The translations under genes were made by a program, and so were the position numbers. A stretch of DNA of 64,000 bases from Aquidulcibacter paucihalophilus (lineage in GTDB: Bacteria > Pseudomonadota > Alphaproteobacteria > Caulobacterales > Caulobacteraceae), in NCBI GenBank assembly GCA_030285985.1, contig CP127384.1, positions 2,282,501 through 2,346,500 on the forward strand. Reading direction: 5' to 3'. Shown in pieces: positions 1 through 7,890 of the stretch. The notes beneath the pieces are model-generated. The model ran no database searches. It saw nothing but the letters and a program-made list of their open reading frames with translations, and was not told the DNA's origin. The stretch's first letter is position 1; the number at the start of each line of letters is the position of its first letter.

Positions 1-783
1 TGCACGGGCGGCGCGAGCCGGCGCGGGTGCCGGGGCATCAGCTGCCGGAGCCGGGGCCGGCGCGGGCGCTGCCCCCGCCGCACGCGGCGCGGGTGTGGCG
101 GCGGGCGCGGCGGTCTCGGCCGCGGGTGCAGCGGCTGCAGAGGCAGCAGCCGCGCGGGCGGCCAGCTGCTGGCGCGCCTCAAAGCGGCGGGCCAGCTTCT
201 CGGTCAGGCTCCGTGCGGCGGCGGGCTCCATCTGGGCCATGATCGCGGCCAGTGACCGCGGCCGCATGGCGGCGGCAACCGGCAGGCGGACATCGTCGTC
301 GAGAGTGGCGAAGACGCGCGCAGCCTCGCGGGGACGCATGGCGGAGTAGACCGCCACCAGCCGGTCATTCTCGGCCTTTTCCTGCTCACTGACCTGACCC
401 AGAAGGACGCGCACTTCGGCCTTCACCGCCTCAAGGGCGGCGACCTTGGCGTCCAGCTTCTGCTCGGCCGTCGCCAGCAGCGGCAGCATGGAGGCGAGAT
501 CGGCGTCCCGCGCATCCAATTCGGTCCGACGGCCCTGCAACGACTGGATGATGCGGAGTTCGGCCGGCGAAATTCCGGCCTGCTGCGCCAGTTGCTCCGG
601 TGTCAGGGCACAGACGGCGGCTGCGGCGGCCACAGGCGCTGCGGCGGCCCCGGCGGGCGCAACCTCCTCCGCCCAGGCCCGGGCCCCCTCGAACACACCG
701 GGCGCGACGCCGACGGCGCGCACCAGGACCACCCCGCCGATGGCGACGGCGATCAGGGGCAGCAGGCGGGGGATATTGCTCAT
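1..783 (-). CDS. MotE-like flagellar/motility chaperone, 3' end cut by window edge
   Basis: The frame is open from ATG at 783 to base 1, giving 261 visible residues with the C-terminus missing. The protein starts MSNIPRLLPLIAVAIGG, an N-terminal membrane segment, followed by an Ala-rich linker. A coiled coil of about residues 80-145 contains LQGRRTELDARDADL. An MgtE-N/FliG-like helical region (VYSAMRPREAARVFATL) follows at about 145-200. The layout matches the MotE family, which in other bacteria stabilises the stator protein MotC or works with FliM-linked proteins. The visible end is a long Ala/Pro-rich tail. It lies downstream of fliL-fliM-DUF6468 on the same strand, the order seen in Caulobacterales. 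The family call is good; the exact function is inferred. Confidence 0.75.
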   Translation of the reverse strand, partial: MSNIPRLLPLIAVAIGGVVLVRAVGVAPGVFEGARAWAEEVAPAGAAAAPVAAAAAVCALTPEQLAQQAGISPAELRIIQSLQGRRTELDARDADLASMLPLLATAEQKLDAKVAALEAVKAEVRVLLGQVSEQEKAENDRLVAVYSAMRPREAARVFATLDDDVRLPVAAAMRPRSLAAIMAQMEPAAARSLTEKLARRFEARQQLAARAAAASAAAAPAAETAAPAATPAPRAAGAAPAPAPAPAADAPAPAPARAARA

Positions 784-850
784 GGTCGGCGACTCCAGCC
801 CTCAAACCGGCGAACGCAACGCGTTCGCCACAGGGCTACAAAGATGATGC

Positions 851-1393
851 TCAGGCGGCGAAGAGGTCTTCGTCGAGATTGCGTCGGGACTGGTTGAGGC
901 TTTGCTTCGCAGCCTGGTTAGCGGCGCGGCCGGCTGTCAGGGCACCGAGGATGGCGGCGACCGGTGCCGGGGCGCGTGCCGCCGGGGTCATGCCCTGGAT
1001 GCGTTCCGCCAGGGCGGCCATGCGCAGGGCCCGCTCATCGTCCGCCGCGACGGCCACGGGGGGCCGGGCGGCGACCAGCACGGGCTTCGGCGCTTCCTGG
1101 GGCGGCGTGCGTGTGGTGTCCGGCGCACGGGCGATCAGGGCTTCCAGCTGGGCCTTGACCTCACGGGCCTTGACGATGCGGTCGTGCAGCAGATCGGTTT
1201 CCTGGCCCGAGGCCCGCAGGCTGGCAAGCGCCGCCTCGGCCCTGCCGGCGGCGGCATTGAGCTCCGTCACGGCGGTGGCGAAGGCCTGCTGGCCGGCACG
1301 AAGGGCTGACAGCTTTTTCTCGAGTCGCACGCCGTAGCCGAGCGCGGCCACCAACAGCAGCATCAGCACGCCGTCGAGAATCATTCCGGTCAT
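851..1393 (-). CDS. DUF6468-type flagellar-operon membrane protein
   Basis: A 180-residue protein begins MTGMILDGVLMLLLVAALG, one N-terminal transmembrane helix. A long predicted coiled coil follows (VRLEKKLSALRAGQQAF to about residue 95), then a Pro-rich middle and a short C-terminal helix ending in NLDEDLFAA. Its ATG shares one base with the fliM stop codon (TGATG), so it is translationally coupled to fliM. This is the uncharacterised protein commonly found between fliM and motE in Caulobacterales flagellar operons. A structural or assembly role at the switch or stator is inferred from context only. Confidence 0.7.
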   Translation of the reverse strand: MTGMILDGVLMLLLVAALGYGVRLEKKLSALRAGQQAFATAVTELNAAAGRAEAALASLRASGQETDLLHDRIVKAREVKAQLEALIARAPDTTRTPPQEAPKPVLVAARPPVAVAADDERALRMAALAERIQGMTPAARAPAPVAAILGALTAGRAANQAAKQSLNQSRRNLDEDLFAA

Positions 1394-2460
1394 CAGCGTC
1401 TTCCCTTGGTGAGACTGGTCGCGGTTTCGATGCTGATCGGCGATTCAACGCGCACAGCGATATACTGGCCCTTGCGGCCCATCTTGCCGGTCGTGACCGG
1501 AATGGAGCCGCAGCGAACCGAAATGTCGGAGTCCGGCGTTGCGTTCAGCATCAGGGTGTCGCCGACCTTCAGGTCCAGCACCTTCGAAAGCGGCACCTGC
1601 TGCTCATCCAGAACCGCGCGGACCTCGGTTTCCGTGGTCCAGAGCTCGGTGGCCAGGTGGCCTTCCCAGATGTTGTCGCGGCCGAATTTCTCACCCATGA
1701 ACTGCTGCAGCAGCATCTTCCGGATGGGCTCGAGCGTGGCGTAGGGCAGCAGCAGCTCAATGCGGCCGCCGCGGTCTTCCATGTCGATGCGCAGCTTGAC
1801 CAGGATCGCGGCATTGGCGGGGCGGGCGATGGCCGCGAAGCGCGGATTGGTCTCCAGCCGGTCGAGGCTGAAATGCACCGGCGTCAGCGGCTCGAACGCG
1901 GCCCGGGCGTCGGCGAGGACGACCTCGACCATTCGCTGGACCAGAACGCGTTCGATCGTCGTATAGGGCCGGCCCTCGATACGCAGGGCCGCGGTGCCGC
2001 GACGGCCGCCCAGCAGCACATCCACGATCGAATAGATCAGGTTGGAATCGACCGTCAGCAGGCCGTAGTTGTCCAGCTCCTCGGCCCGGAAAACAGCGAG
2101 AATGGCCGGCAGCGGGATGGAGTTCAGATAGTCGCCGAACCGGATCGACGAGATGGTATCGAGGCTGACCTCGACGTTGTCGGAGGTGAAATTCCGCAGC
2201 GAGGTCGTCATCAACCGCACCAGGCGGTCAAAGACGATCTCGAGCATCGGCAGCCGCTCATAGCTGACCAGCGCCGAGTTGATGATGGCCCGAATACCGG
2301 TCCGCTCGCCGTCTTCGCCATCGCCCAGATCGAACCCGAGGAGGCTGTCGATCTCATCCTGGTTGAGGACGCGTTCGGACAGGGACGACGGACGCGCCTC
2401 CTCCGCTCCGGCTTCTTCCCCGAACGGGTCGGCGCTTTCGGCGAAGGCCGCGTCGGTCAT
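1393..2460 (-). CDS. fliM: Flagellar motor switch protein FliM
   Basis: FliM forms the middle ring of the switch complex and binds phosphorylated CheY, controlling the direction of rotation. The 355-residue protein has an acidic N-terminal tail and the CheY-binding motif LNQDEIDSLLG at residues 32-42. The CheC-like middle domain follows (RLPMLEIVFDRLVRLMTTSL), then a C-terminal SpoA/SurE-like domain with LDLKVGDTLMLNATPDSDI. Length and motif order are normal for alphaproteobacterial FliM. It lies 2 bases after fliL and shares a base with the next gene, so fliL-fliM-DUF6468-motE is one operon. Confidence 0.97.
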   Translation of the reverse strand: MTDAAFAESADPFGEEAGAEEARPSSLSERVLNQDEIDSLLGFDLGDGEDGERTGIRAIINSALVSYERLPMLEIVFDRLVRLMTTSLRNFTSDNVEVSLDTISSIRFGDYLNSIPLPAILAVFRAEELDNYGLLTVDSNLIYSIVDVLLGGRRGTAALRIEGRPYTTIERVLVQRMVEVVLADARAAFEPLTPVHFSLDRLETNPRFAAIARPANAAILVKLRIDMEDRGGRIELLLPYATLEPIRKMLLQQFMGEKFGRDNIWEGHLATELWTTETEVRAVLDEQQVPLSKVLDLKVGDTLMLNATPDSDISVRCGSIPVTTGKMGRKGQYIAVRVESPISIETATSLTKGRR

Positions 2461-2462
2461 GC

Positions 2463-3122
2463 CTACTGCACCAGCATTTCTTCGATGAGGACGGCGTCCA
2501 CCTTGCCCGGCGCCGCGATCAGATTGACGCGACGCAGGATCTCGGCGCGCAGCTGGAAGCTGCCGGCTGATCCTGCCAGATCCTCAGGCCGCAGCTCGCG
2601 CAGGAAGCCCTGGAACATGTCCTGCATCCGCGGCATCTCGGCCTGGAGCTGCTCGGCCACATGGGCGTCGCGGGTCTCGAGGGTCAGCTTCAGCTTCAGG
2701 AAGGTCGGCCGGCCGTCCGGTGCCTGGATGTTCACCACCATGTCCGGCAAGGTGAAGAAGGTGACACCGTCCGGACCCTCCGCGATCACGCCCAGAGATG
2801 CATCCGCAGGCCCGTCGGCGGGCGCGCCGTGGCCCCCGCCCTTTTTCTCGGCCTTCTTGTCATGGCCGCCCTTCTTCTCCGCGCCATGCTCGCCCTCTTC
2901 GGCAGCGGCCGGCTTGGGCTGCATCATGAAGAAGGCCGCGGCTCCACCGCCGCCCAGCACCACCACGGCGGCGGGGATCACGATGAACAGCAGGGGGAGC
3001 TTCTTCTTTTTCGGCGCAGCGCCGTCCTCGCCTTCGGCGGCGGCCCCATCGGAAACGGCAGGCAGGTTTGCAGCCTCGTCGCCGCCCTCCTTCGCGCCTT
3101 TCTTCTTGCCGAATTTCAACAT
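2463..3122 (-). CDS. fliL: Flagellar basal body-associated protein FliL
   Basis: FliL surrounds the stator at the inner membrane and supports torque. The protein has a charged cytoplasmic N-terminus, one transmembrane helix (LLFIVIPAAVVVLGGGGAA) and a periplasmic FliL domain with FFTLPDMVVNIQ and FLKLKLTLE. I chose the ATG at 3122 (MLKFGKKKGAKEGG, 219 aa) because a lysine-rich start before the membrane helix is usual for FliL and a GGGG stretch lies upstream; an ATG at 3152 would add ten residues. The linker after the helix (about residues 70-115) is unusually rich in His, Lys and Gly. It is the first gene of its operon, divergent from flgF, with a CtrA-like box upstream. Confidence 0.93.
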   Translation of the reverse strand: MLKFGKKKGAKEGGDEAANLPAVSDGAAAEGEDGAAPKKKKLPLLFIVIPAAVVVLGGGGAAAFFMMQPKPAAAEEGEHGAEKKGGHDKKAEKKGGGHGAPADGPADASLGVIAEGPDGVTFFTLPDMVVNIQAPDGRPTFLKLKLTLETRDAHVAEQLQAEMPRMQDMFQGFLRELRPEDLAGSAGSFQLRAEILRRVNLIAAPGKVDAVLIEEMLVQ

Positions 3123-3167
3123 GGACCACGCCCCGAGAATCTCTCGGTCCATACGAACGTTTTTTGG

Positions 3168-3182
3168 TTAACGAGCCGCTAA
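3168..3182 (-). promoter_or_regulatory. CtrA-like box upstream of fliL
   Basis: Read on the minus strand the site is TTAG-N7-TTAA followed by CC, one mismatch from the CtrA consensus TTAA-N7-TTAA(C). It ends 45 bases upstream of the chosen fliL start, about where a -35 region would lie. In Caulobacter the early flagellar operons, including fliLM, are activated by CtrA; application here is inference from the match. Confidence 0.6.
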
Positions 3183-3185
3183 GAA

Positions 3186-3202
3186 CCGGCAAATCCTGCC
3201 GG
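3186..3202. promoter_or_regulatory. Perfect inverted repeat, candidate FlbD (ftr) enhancer site
   Basis: CCGGCA-AATCC-TGCCGG is a perfect palindrome with a 5-base spacer, 56 bases upstream of the -24 GG of the flgF promoter. Caulobacter sigma-54 flagellar promoters are activated by FlbD bound to ftr enhancers upstream, which carry CGGCA-type half-sites. Position and half-site fit; binding is inferred. Confidence 0.5.
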
Positions 3203-3222
3203 GTGATCGGGGAGCAATTCCA

Positions 3223-3234
3223 GGGCAAATGCCC
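3223..3234. promoter_or_regulatory. Second short inverted repeat between fliL and flgF
   Basis: GGGCA-AA-TGCCC is a perfect 12-base palindrome between the first inverted repeat (3186-3202) and the sigma-54 promoter. It could be a second FlbD or integration-host-factor-assisted site, or chance in GC-rich DNA. Confidence 0.3.
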
Positions 3235-3255
3235 GCCCTCACTGGATTAACCCTG

Positions 3256-3271
3256 TTGGCACGGGCGTTGC
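3256..3271 (+). promoter_or_regulatory. Sigma-54 promoter of the flgFGAH operon
   Basis: TTGGCAC-N5-TTGC is an exact match to the -24/-12 consensus, with GG at 3258-3259 and GC at 3270-3271. Transcription should start near 3283, ahead of an AAAGGAG ribosome site (3285-3291) and the flgF GTG at 3299. Class III flagellar operons in Caulobacter use sigma-54 with FlbD. Confidence 0.9.
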
Positions 3272-3298
3272 GAGGGGAAAGCCGAAAGGAGCCGCCCC

Positions 3299-4033
3299 GT
3301 GGAAAACGCCGCCTATGTCGGACTGTCACGCCAGATGACGCTGCGCCGCGAGCTCGACATCGTGGCCAACAACATCGCCAATGCGGACACCACCGGCTTC
3401 AAGGTCGAACAACTGCTGCTCGGCGCCGAGATCGGCGAGCGGGCCCGCAACGCCTTCGTCCGGCCCGGCGTCAGCTTCGTGCTGGATAACGGCATCGGCC
3501 GTGACTACGGCCAGGGCTCACTGGAACAGACCGGCCGCAATCTGGACTTCGCCATCGAGGGCGAAGGCGCGTTCTTCAAGCTCGATGACGGCGCCGGCGA
3601 GGCCTACACCCGCGACGGTGCCTTCACCCTTGACCCCGAAGGCCGCCTGACCACCGAGGGCGGCGCGGCCGTTCAGGGCGACGGCGGCGACATCATTCTG
3701 GACCGCGCACTGGGCGAGCCCACCGTGGCTGCCGACGGCACGATCAGCCAGAACGGAAATCCGGTCGGTCGCCTTTCGGTCGTTCGCTTCGACGCCCTGG
3801 CGGCGCTCGAGAAGGGCGGCGACGGCCTGTACCGCAACGCCTCCAACGCCACCGCCATCGAGGCGACCGACGCCCAGGTGCGTCAGGGCATGCTGGAAGG
3901 CTCCAACGTCAATCCGATCCTTGAGATCACCAACCTGATCGAGATCCAGCGCGCCTACGAGAGCGTGACGCGGATGATCGAGAACACCAACGACCTGTCA
4001 CGCCGCGCCGTCGAGCGGCTGGGCCGGGCCTAG
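3299..4033 (+). CDS. flgF: Flagellar proximal rod protein FlgF
   Basis: FlgF is a rod subunit of the basal body in the periplasm. The 244-residue protein starts with GTG (MENAAYVGLSRQMTLRRELD), preceded by a strong AAAGGAG site. It has the N-terminal rod motif DIVANNIANADTTGFK at about residues 20-36, the internal FlgG-like domain (AIEGEGAFFKLDDGAGEAY) and the C-terminal heptad motif NPILEITNLIEIQRAYESV. The length is typical. It is the first gene of flgF-flgG-flgA-flgH, 16 bases before flgG. Confidence 0.97.
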   Translation: MENAAYVGLSRQMTLRRELDIVANNIANADTTGFKVEQLLLGAEIGERARNAFVRPGVSFVLDNGIGRDYGQGSLEQTGRNLDFAIEGEGAFFKLDDGAGEAYTRDGAFTLDPEGRLTTEGGAAVQGDGGDIILDRALGEPTVAADGTISQNGNPVGRLSVVRFDALAALEKGGDGLYRNASNATAIEATDAQVRQGMLEGSNVNPILEITNLIEIQRAYESVTRMIENTNDLSRRAVERLGRA

Positions 4034-4049
4034 AAAGGGAGACTGAGAC

Positions 4050-4834
<785 letters not shown>

Positions 4835-4838
<4 letters not shown>

Positions 4839-5452
4839 GGTCCCTGATCGTCGGGGCCGTCGCCGCCCTGATGCTTGCCAGTGCCGCTGTCGCAGGGCCG
4901 GTCACGCTGAAAGCCAATCCGGTCGACAGCGACGGCCGCGTGACCTTTGGCGATCTGTTCGACGGCGCGGGCGCGGCTTCCGATGTCGTGGTCGGCACCC
5001 GTGCGGGCCCTTCGATCGTGTTCGAGGCCGGCCAGCTCCAGAGCCTTGCGCGCCAGTCCGGGCTGGACTGGGCAAATCCGTCCGGGTTGCGCCGCGTGGT
5101 CGTGCGAAACGCGGCCGTCGCGCCCGCGCCCGCCCCCCCGGCTTCCGTTTCGGCCTCTGTCGCCAACGCCGTTCCGCCTGTCGTGGCCGCCCGGCCCCAG
5201 CCCGTACGCGCGGGCCTGGCCGAGCGCGTTATCGCCCGCAATGACATGGTCGAGGTCGCCTATGAGGTCGGCGGCGTCCGTCTGACCATCACCGGTCGCG
5301 CCGAGGGCAATGCGGCCGTCGGCCAGCGCCTGGCGGTTCGAAACCTCCAGTCGAACCGCACCATCGACGCCGTCGCCATCGGCCCGGGCCTGGCCCTGGC
5401 CGGGCCCGCCGCCCAGGACGTCCGCGCCACCCAACAGCTCGCCGCCCGATAG
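4835..5452 (+). CDS. flgA: Flagellar P-ring assembly chaperone FlgA
   Basis: FlgA is a periplasmic chaperone for the P-ring protein FlgI. The 205-residue protein begins at a GTG overlapping the flgG stop and has a signal peptide (MRSLIVGAVAALMLASAAVA). A region with FGDLFDGAGAASDVVV is followed by an Ala/Pro linker. The C-terminal SAF/ChapFlgA domain contains ERVIARNDMVEVAYEVGGV and the ending VGQRLAVRNLQSNRTIDAV. FlgI itself is not in the window. The operon position agrees with a role in ring assembly. Confidence 0.92.
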
Positions 5453-5466
5453 AGGGATACAGTTCC

Positions 5467-6201
5467 ATGCGTACCGTCCTGATCGTCACCGTCGCCGCCC
5501 TCAGCCTCGGGGCCTGCTCCACCGCCGTCGAGGCCGTGCGCGGTCCGGAACTGGCACCGATCGGCTATCCGGCAGCCCTGGTCCCGACCACCCAGGCCTA
5601 CCTCCCCTCGCCCGAACAGCAGCACGCTGACCGTGCCGCCAGCGCCAACAGCCTGTGGCGCGCCGGAGCCCGGACCTTCTTCGGCGACCAGCGCGCCCGT
5701 CGGATCGGCGACATCCTCACGGTCAATATCGACATTGACGATCGTGCCCAGACCCAGAACACGACGGCCCGCAGCCGGACCAACGACATCTCCGGCGGCG
5801 TGACGAATTTCTTCGGCCTCGAGAACAGCCTGGGCCAGGCCTTCCCGGGCGGATTCGATCCGGCCACTCTGGTCGGGATCGAGGGCGCGTCGAACTCCAA
5901 CGGCTCCGGCTCGGTCAACCGGTCCGAAAAGGTCAGCCTGACCATTGCGGCGGTCGTGACCGACGTCATGGTCAACGGCAATCTGGTCATTCAGGGTCGG
6001 CAAGAAGTGCGCACCAACCGTGAGGTCCGCGAACTGACCGTCGCCGGGATCGTCCGGCCCGAGGACATCAGCTCGGCCAACACCATCGCCCATACCCAGA
6101 TCGCCGAGGCCCGCATCAGCTACGGCGGCCGGGGTGACATCAGCCGCGTCCAGGCCACGCCCGCCGCCCAGTCGCTGGTCGAGCGCTTCAGCCCGTTCTG
6201 A
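5467..6201 (+). CDS. flgH: Flagellar L-ring lipoprotein FlgH
   Basis: FlgH forms the L ring in the outer membrane. The 244-residue protein has a lipoprotein signal (MRTVLIVTVAALSLGAC, lipobox LGAC with the acylated Cys at residue 17). The FlgH core includes FFGDQRARRIGDILTVNID, the asparagine/serine-rich middle and RQEVRTNREVRELTVAGIV, and the protein ends QSLVERFSPF. It is the last gene of the rod/ring operon, 14 bases after flgA. The length is normal. Confidence 0.96.
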   Translation: MRTVLIVTVAALSLGACSTAVEAVRGPELAPIGYPAALVPTTQAYLPSPEQQHADRAASANSLWRAGARTFFGDQRARRIGDILTVNIDIDDRAQTQNTTARSRTNDISGGVTNFFGLENSLGQAFPGGFDPATLVGIEGASNSNGSGSVNRSEKVSLTIAAVVTDVMVNGNLVIQGRQEVRTNREVRELTVAGIVRPEDISSANTIAHTQIAEARISYGGRGDISRVQATPAAQSLVERFSPF

Positions 6202-6216
6202 GTTTGGGCCGCGGTC

Positions 6217-6233
6217 ACAGGGCTCCGCCCTGT
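6217..6233 (+). terminator. Short hairpin after flgH, weak terminator candidate
   Basis: ACAGGGC-TCC-GCCCTGT forms a 7-bp stem starting 15 bases after the flgH stop. No U-run follows, so factor-independent termination is uncertain. The rest of 6202-6379 shows no open frame I trust. Confidence 0.3.
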
Positions 6234-6379
6234 CGATCCGACGCGGCCTCGCTGCGTAAGGCTGTTCGTCGAACGCGCGATAAATTCGTCACAGCCCTGA
6301 GCGGGCGGGGATGCGTCCAAGCGGGGCCGTGAACCGTTAATGGAATGTAGCGTTTCGCAACCAGACGCGAGATTCCCTT

Positions 6380-6847
6380 ATGCTCAAGATCGCTATTCCA
6401 GCCGTCGCCGCCCTCGGGCTGATCGCCTTCGCCGCCCGGTCGCAGGCGACCAGTCTCGACGTTCAGAGCATCGCCGCGCCGATGGGATGGCATCTGAGCC
6501 ACGAAGGCTCATTGGCGAAACTGGCCTATGGCGTTGAAAACTCGGATCAGCTGGCTCTGATGCTGACCTGTGAGCGGGGTCAGACCCAGGCGATCGTCTA
6601 CGGCGACGTCCAGCCCGCCGGCCCCCGGGTGCTCAAGGCGTCCAGGACCTCCGCCATCGATCCCCTCAGCGGCGACCTGGCCGGCGAGACCCGGATCTCG
6701 GTCCGCGATCCGGCGCTGCAACAACTGGCCCGAAGCGGCAAATTGGCGGTCGAGGCCGAGGCGGGCCCGTTCGAACTGTCGGCCAGCCCGGCCGAACGCC
6801 GCCTGATCGGCGACTTTTTCGCCTATTGCGGTTCCGACCGCGTCTGA
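6380..6847 (+). CDS. Small secreted protein, tandem paralogue 1
   Basis: A 155-residue protein with an N-terminal hydrophobic export signal (MLKIAIPAVAALGLIAFAAR). The mature part reads W-x-L-x-H-E-G-S-L-A-K-L-A-Y-G, then NSDQLALMLTCERG and near the end IGDFFAYCG. These blocks, two conserved cysteines (in LTC and YCG) about 80-100 residues apart, and the A-x-L-x-Y pattern recur in the next two genes, so the three are divergent tandem duplicates. Two Cys in an exported protein suggest a disulfide. I do not recognise the family and assign no function. Confidence 0.75.
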   Translation: MLKIAIPAVAALGLIAFAARSQATSLDVQSIAAPMGWHLSHEGSLAKLAYGVENSDQLALMLTCERGQTQAIVYGDVQPAGPRVLKASRTSAIDPLSGDLAGETRISVRDPALQQLARSGKLAVEAEAGPFELSASPAERRLIGDFFAYCGSDRV

Positions 6848-6885
6848 CCACAACAGTGGCCGGACCTTTCAGCGGGGGCTGAGCC

Positions 6886-7314
6886 ATGATCGCCTTGTTC
6901 GTCATAGCGGCCCTGGCCGCGCAAAGCCCGCCGCCAGAGTCAGCCTGGACCTGGACGCTCTACAGCGACGCCGAGCCCGTGGTTCTCGCGCATGAGGTCC
7001 CGGACACCGCCGATCTTCGCACGACCCTGGAATGTGATCCCGGCACCAGTGTCGCGCGTCTGACCCTTTACGGCGGCCCGGCCCTGACCGGCATGGCGCG
7101 GGTCACCGCCGGTGAATCTTCGGCCGTTGCCGAGGCGGCGGCAGCGAGGGCCGGTGCCACCAGACTGGCGCTGCGAACGGATCATCCCGTATTCGCCGCC
7201 TTTGCCGTTGATGGGCGGATGGCGATCGTCATTGGCGGTGAGCGCCGCCCGGTCGATATCCCCGCGGCGCATCTTGCCAAGCTGCGCCGGTTCGCGGAAC
7301 TGTGCTCGGGCTGA
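6886..7314 (+). CDS. Small secreted protein, tandem paralogue 2
   Basis: A 142-residue protein with a short signal peptide (MIALFVIAALAAQS). It has the same blocks as its neighbours: SAWTWTLYSDAEPVVLAHEV, then TADLRTTLECDPGTS, and the C-terminal RRFAELCSG. It is the most divergent of the three, with the final FFA-CG motif changed to FAELCSG. It follows paralogue 1 by 38 bases and ends 15 bases before paralogue 3, so the three are probably cotranscribed. Function unknown. Confidence 0.72.
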   Translation: MIALFVIAALAAQSPPPESAWTWTLYSDAEPVVLAHEVPDTADLRTTLECDPGTSVARLTLYGGPALTGMARVTAGESSAVAEAAAARAGATRLALRTDHPVFAAFAVDGRMAIVIGGERRPVDIPAAHLAKLRRFAELCSG

Positions 7315-7329
7315 TTGCCGGAGACGTCC

Positions 7330-7839
7330 ATGCGCGCCCCAGCCCTGATCATCCTCGCCGGCCTGGCACTCGGCGCCGCAGCCTGCGCCACGGTCGAAAC
7401 GCCGACTGAGGCGGCACCGGGCGTTGAGTCATCCGGCGCGCCGGTGCCGGTGGCCGACCACGACTGGTTCTACCATCGCGACGGAAGCGAGGCCCGGCTG
7501 GTCTATGGTCTGGCAGAGAGCGATGACCTCCGGCTGGGACTGGACTGCAGCCAGGGCAGCGGGCGTCTGGCGCTGAGCGCGGTCGGCGGTCCGGACGCGA
7601 AGCCGGAAATCTACATTGAAGCGGGCGGCGAGACGGCGCGGTTTCCCGCACTGTCAGAGCCCTCCCAGCTGAACGACGGCGTGTTTCTGACCGCGGACGC
7701 TGACGCGGATGCGCCTGTGTTCCAGCGCTTCCGGCGGGTCGGCTGGCTGGCCCTGTGGCTGGACGGGGAGCGGCAGGCCTATGCCCCCCAGCCGGAGTCG
7801 GCACCCAATATCGAACGGTTCTTCGCCTTCTGCGGTTGA
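7330..7839 (+). CDS. Small secreted protein/possible lipoprotein, tandem paralogue 3
   Basis: A 169-residue protein from ATG 7330 with a GGAGA site 8 bases upstream; a TTG at 7315 would add five residues. The signal MRAPALIILAGLALGAAACA has a Cys at its end that could be a weak lipobox. The mature region has HDWFYHRDGSEARLVYGLAE, then SDDLRLGLDCSQGSGRL, and ends NIERFFAFCG. These match paralogue 1 closely in order and spacing. Role unknown; envelope location is inferred from the signal. Confidence 0.72.
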   Translation: MRAPALIILAGLALGAAACATVETPTEAAPGVESSGAPVPVADHDWFYHRDGSEARLVYGLAESDDLRLGLDCSQGSGRLALSAVGGPDAKPEIYIEAGGETARFPALSEPSQLNDGVFLTADADADAPVFQRFRRVGWLALWLDGERQAYAPQPESAPNIERFFAFCG

Positions 7840-7890
7840 CGCAGCGGCTCCGCTCCGGTGCAGTCCCGCCCGATCCGGGAGAGGGACCTC

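Noticed and set aside
1657..3171. Long plus-strand open frame (504 codons) across fliM and fliL
   Set aside because: It is antisense to two clear flagellar genes and its product has no family motif; long antisense frames are expected in high-GC DNA.
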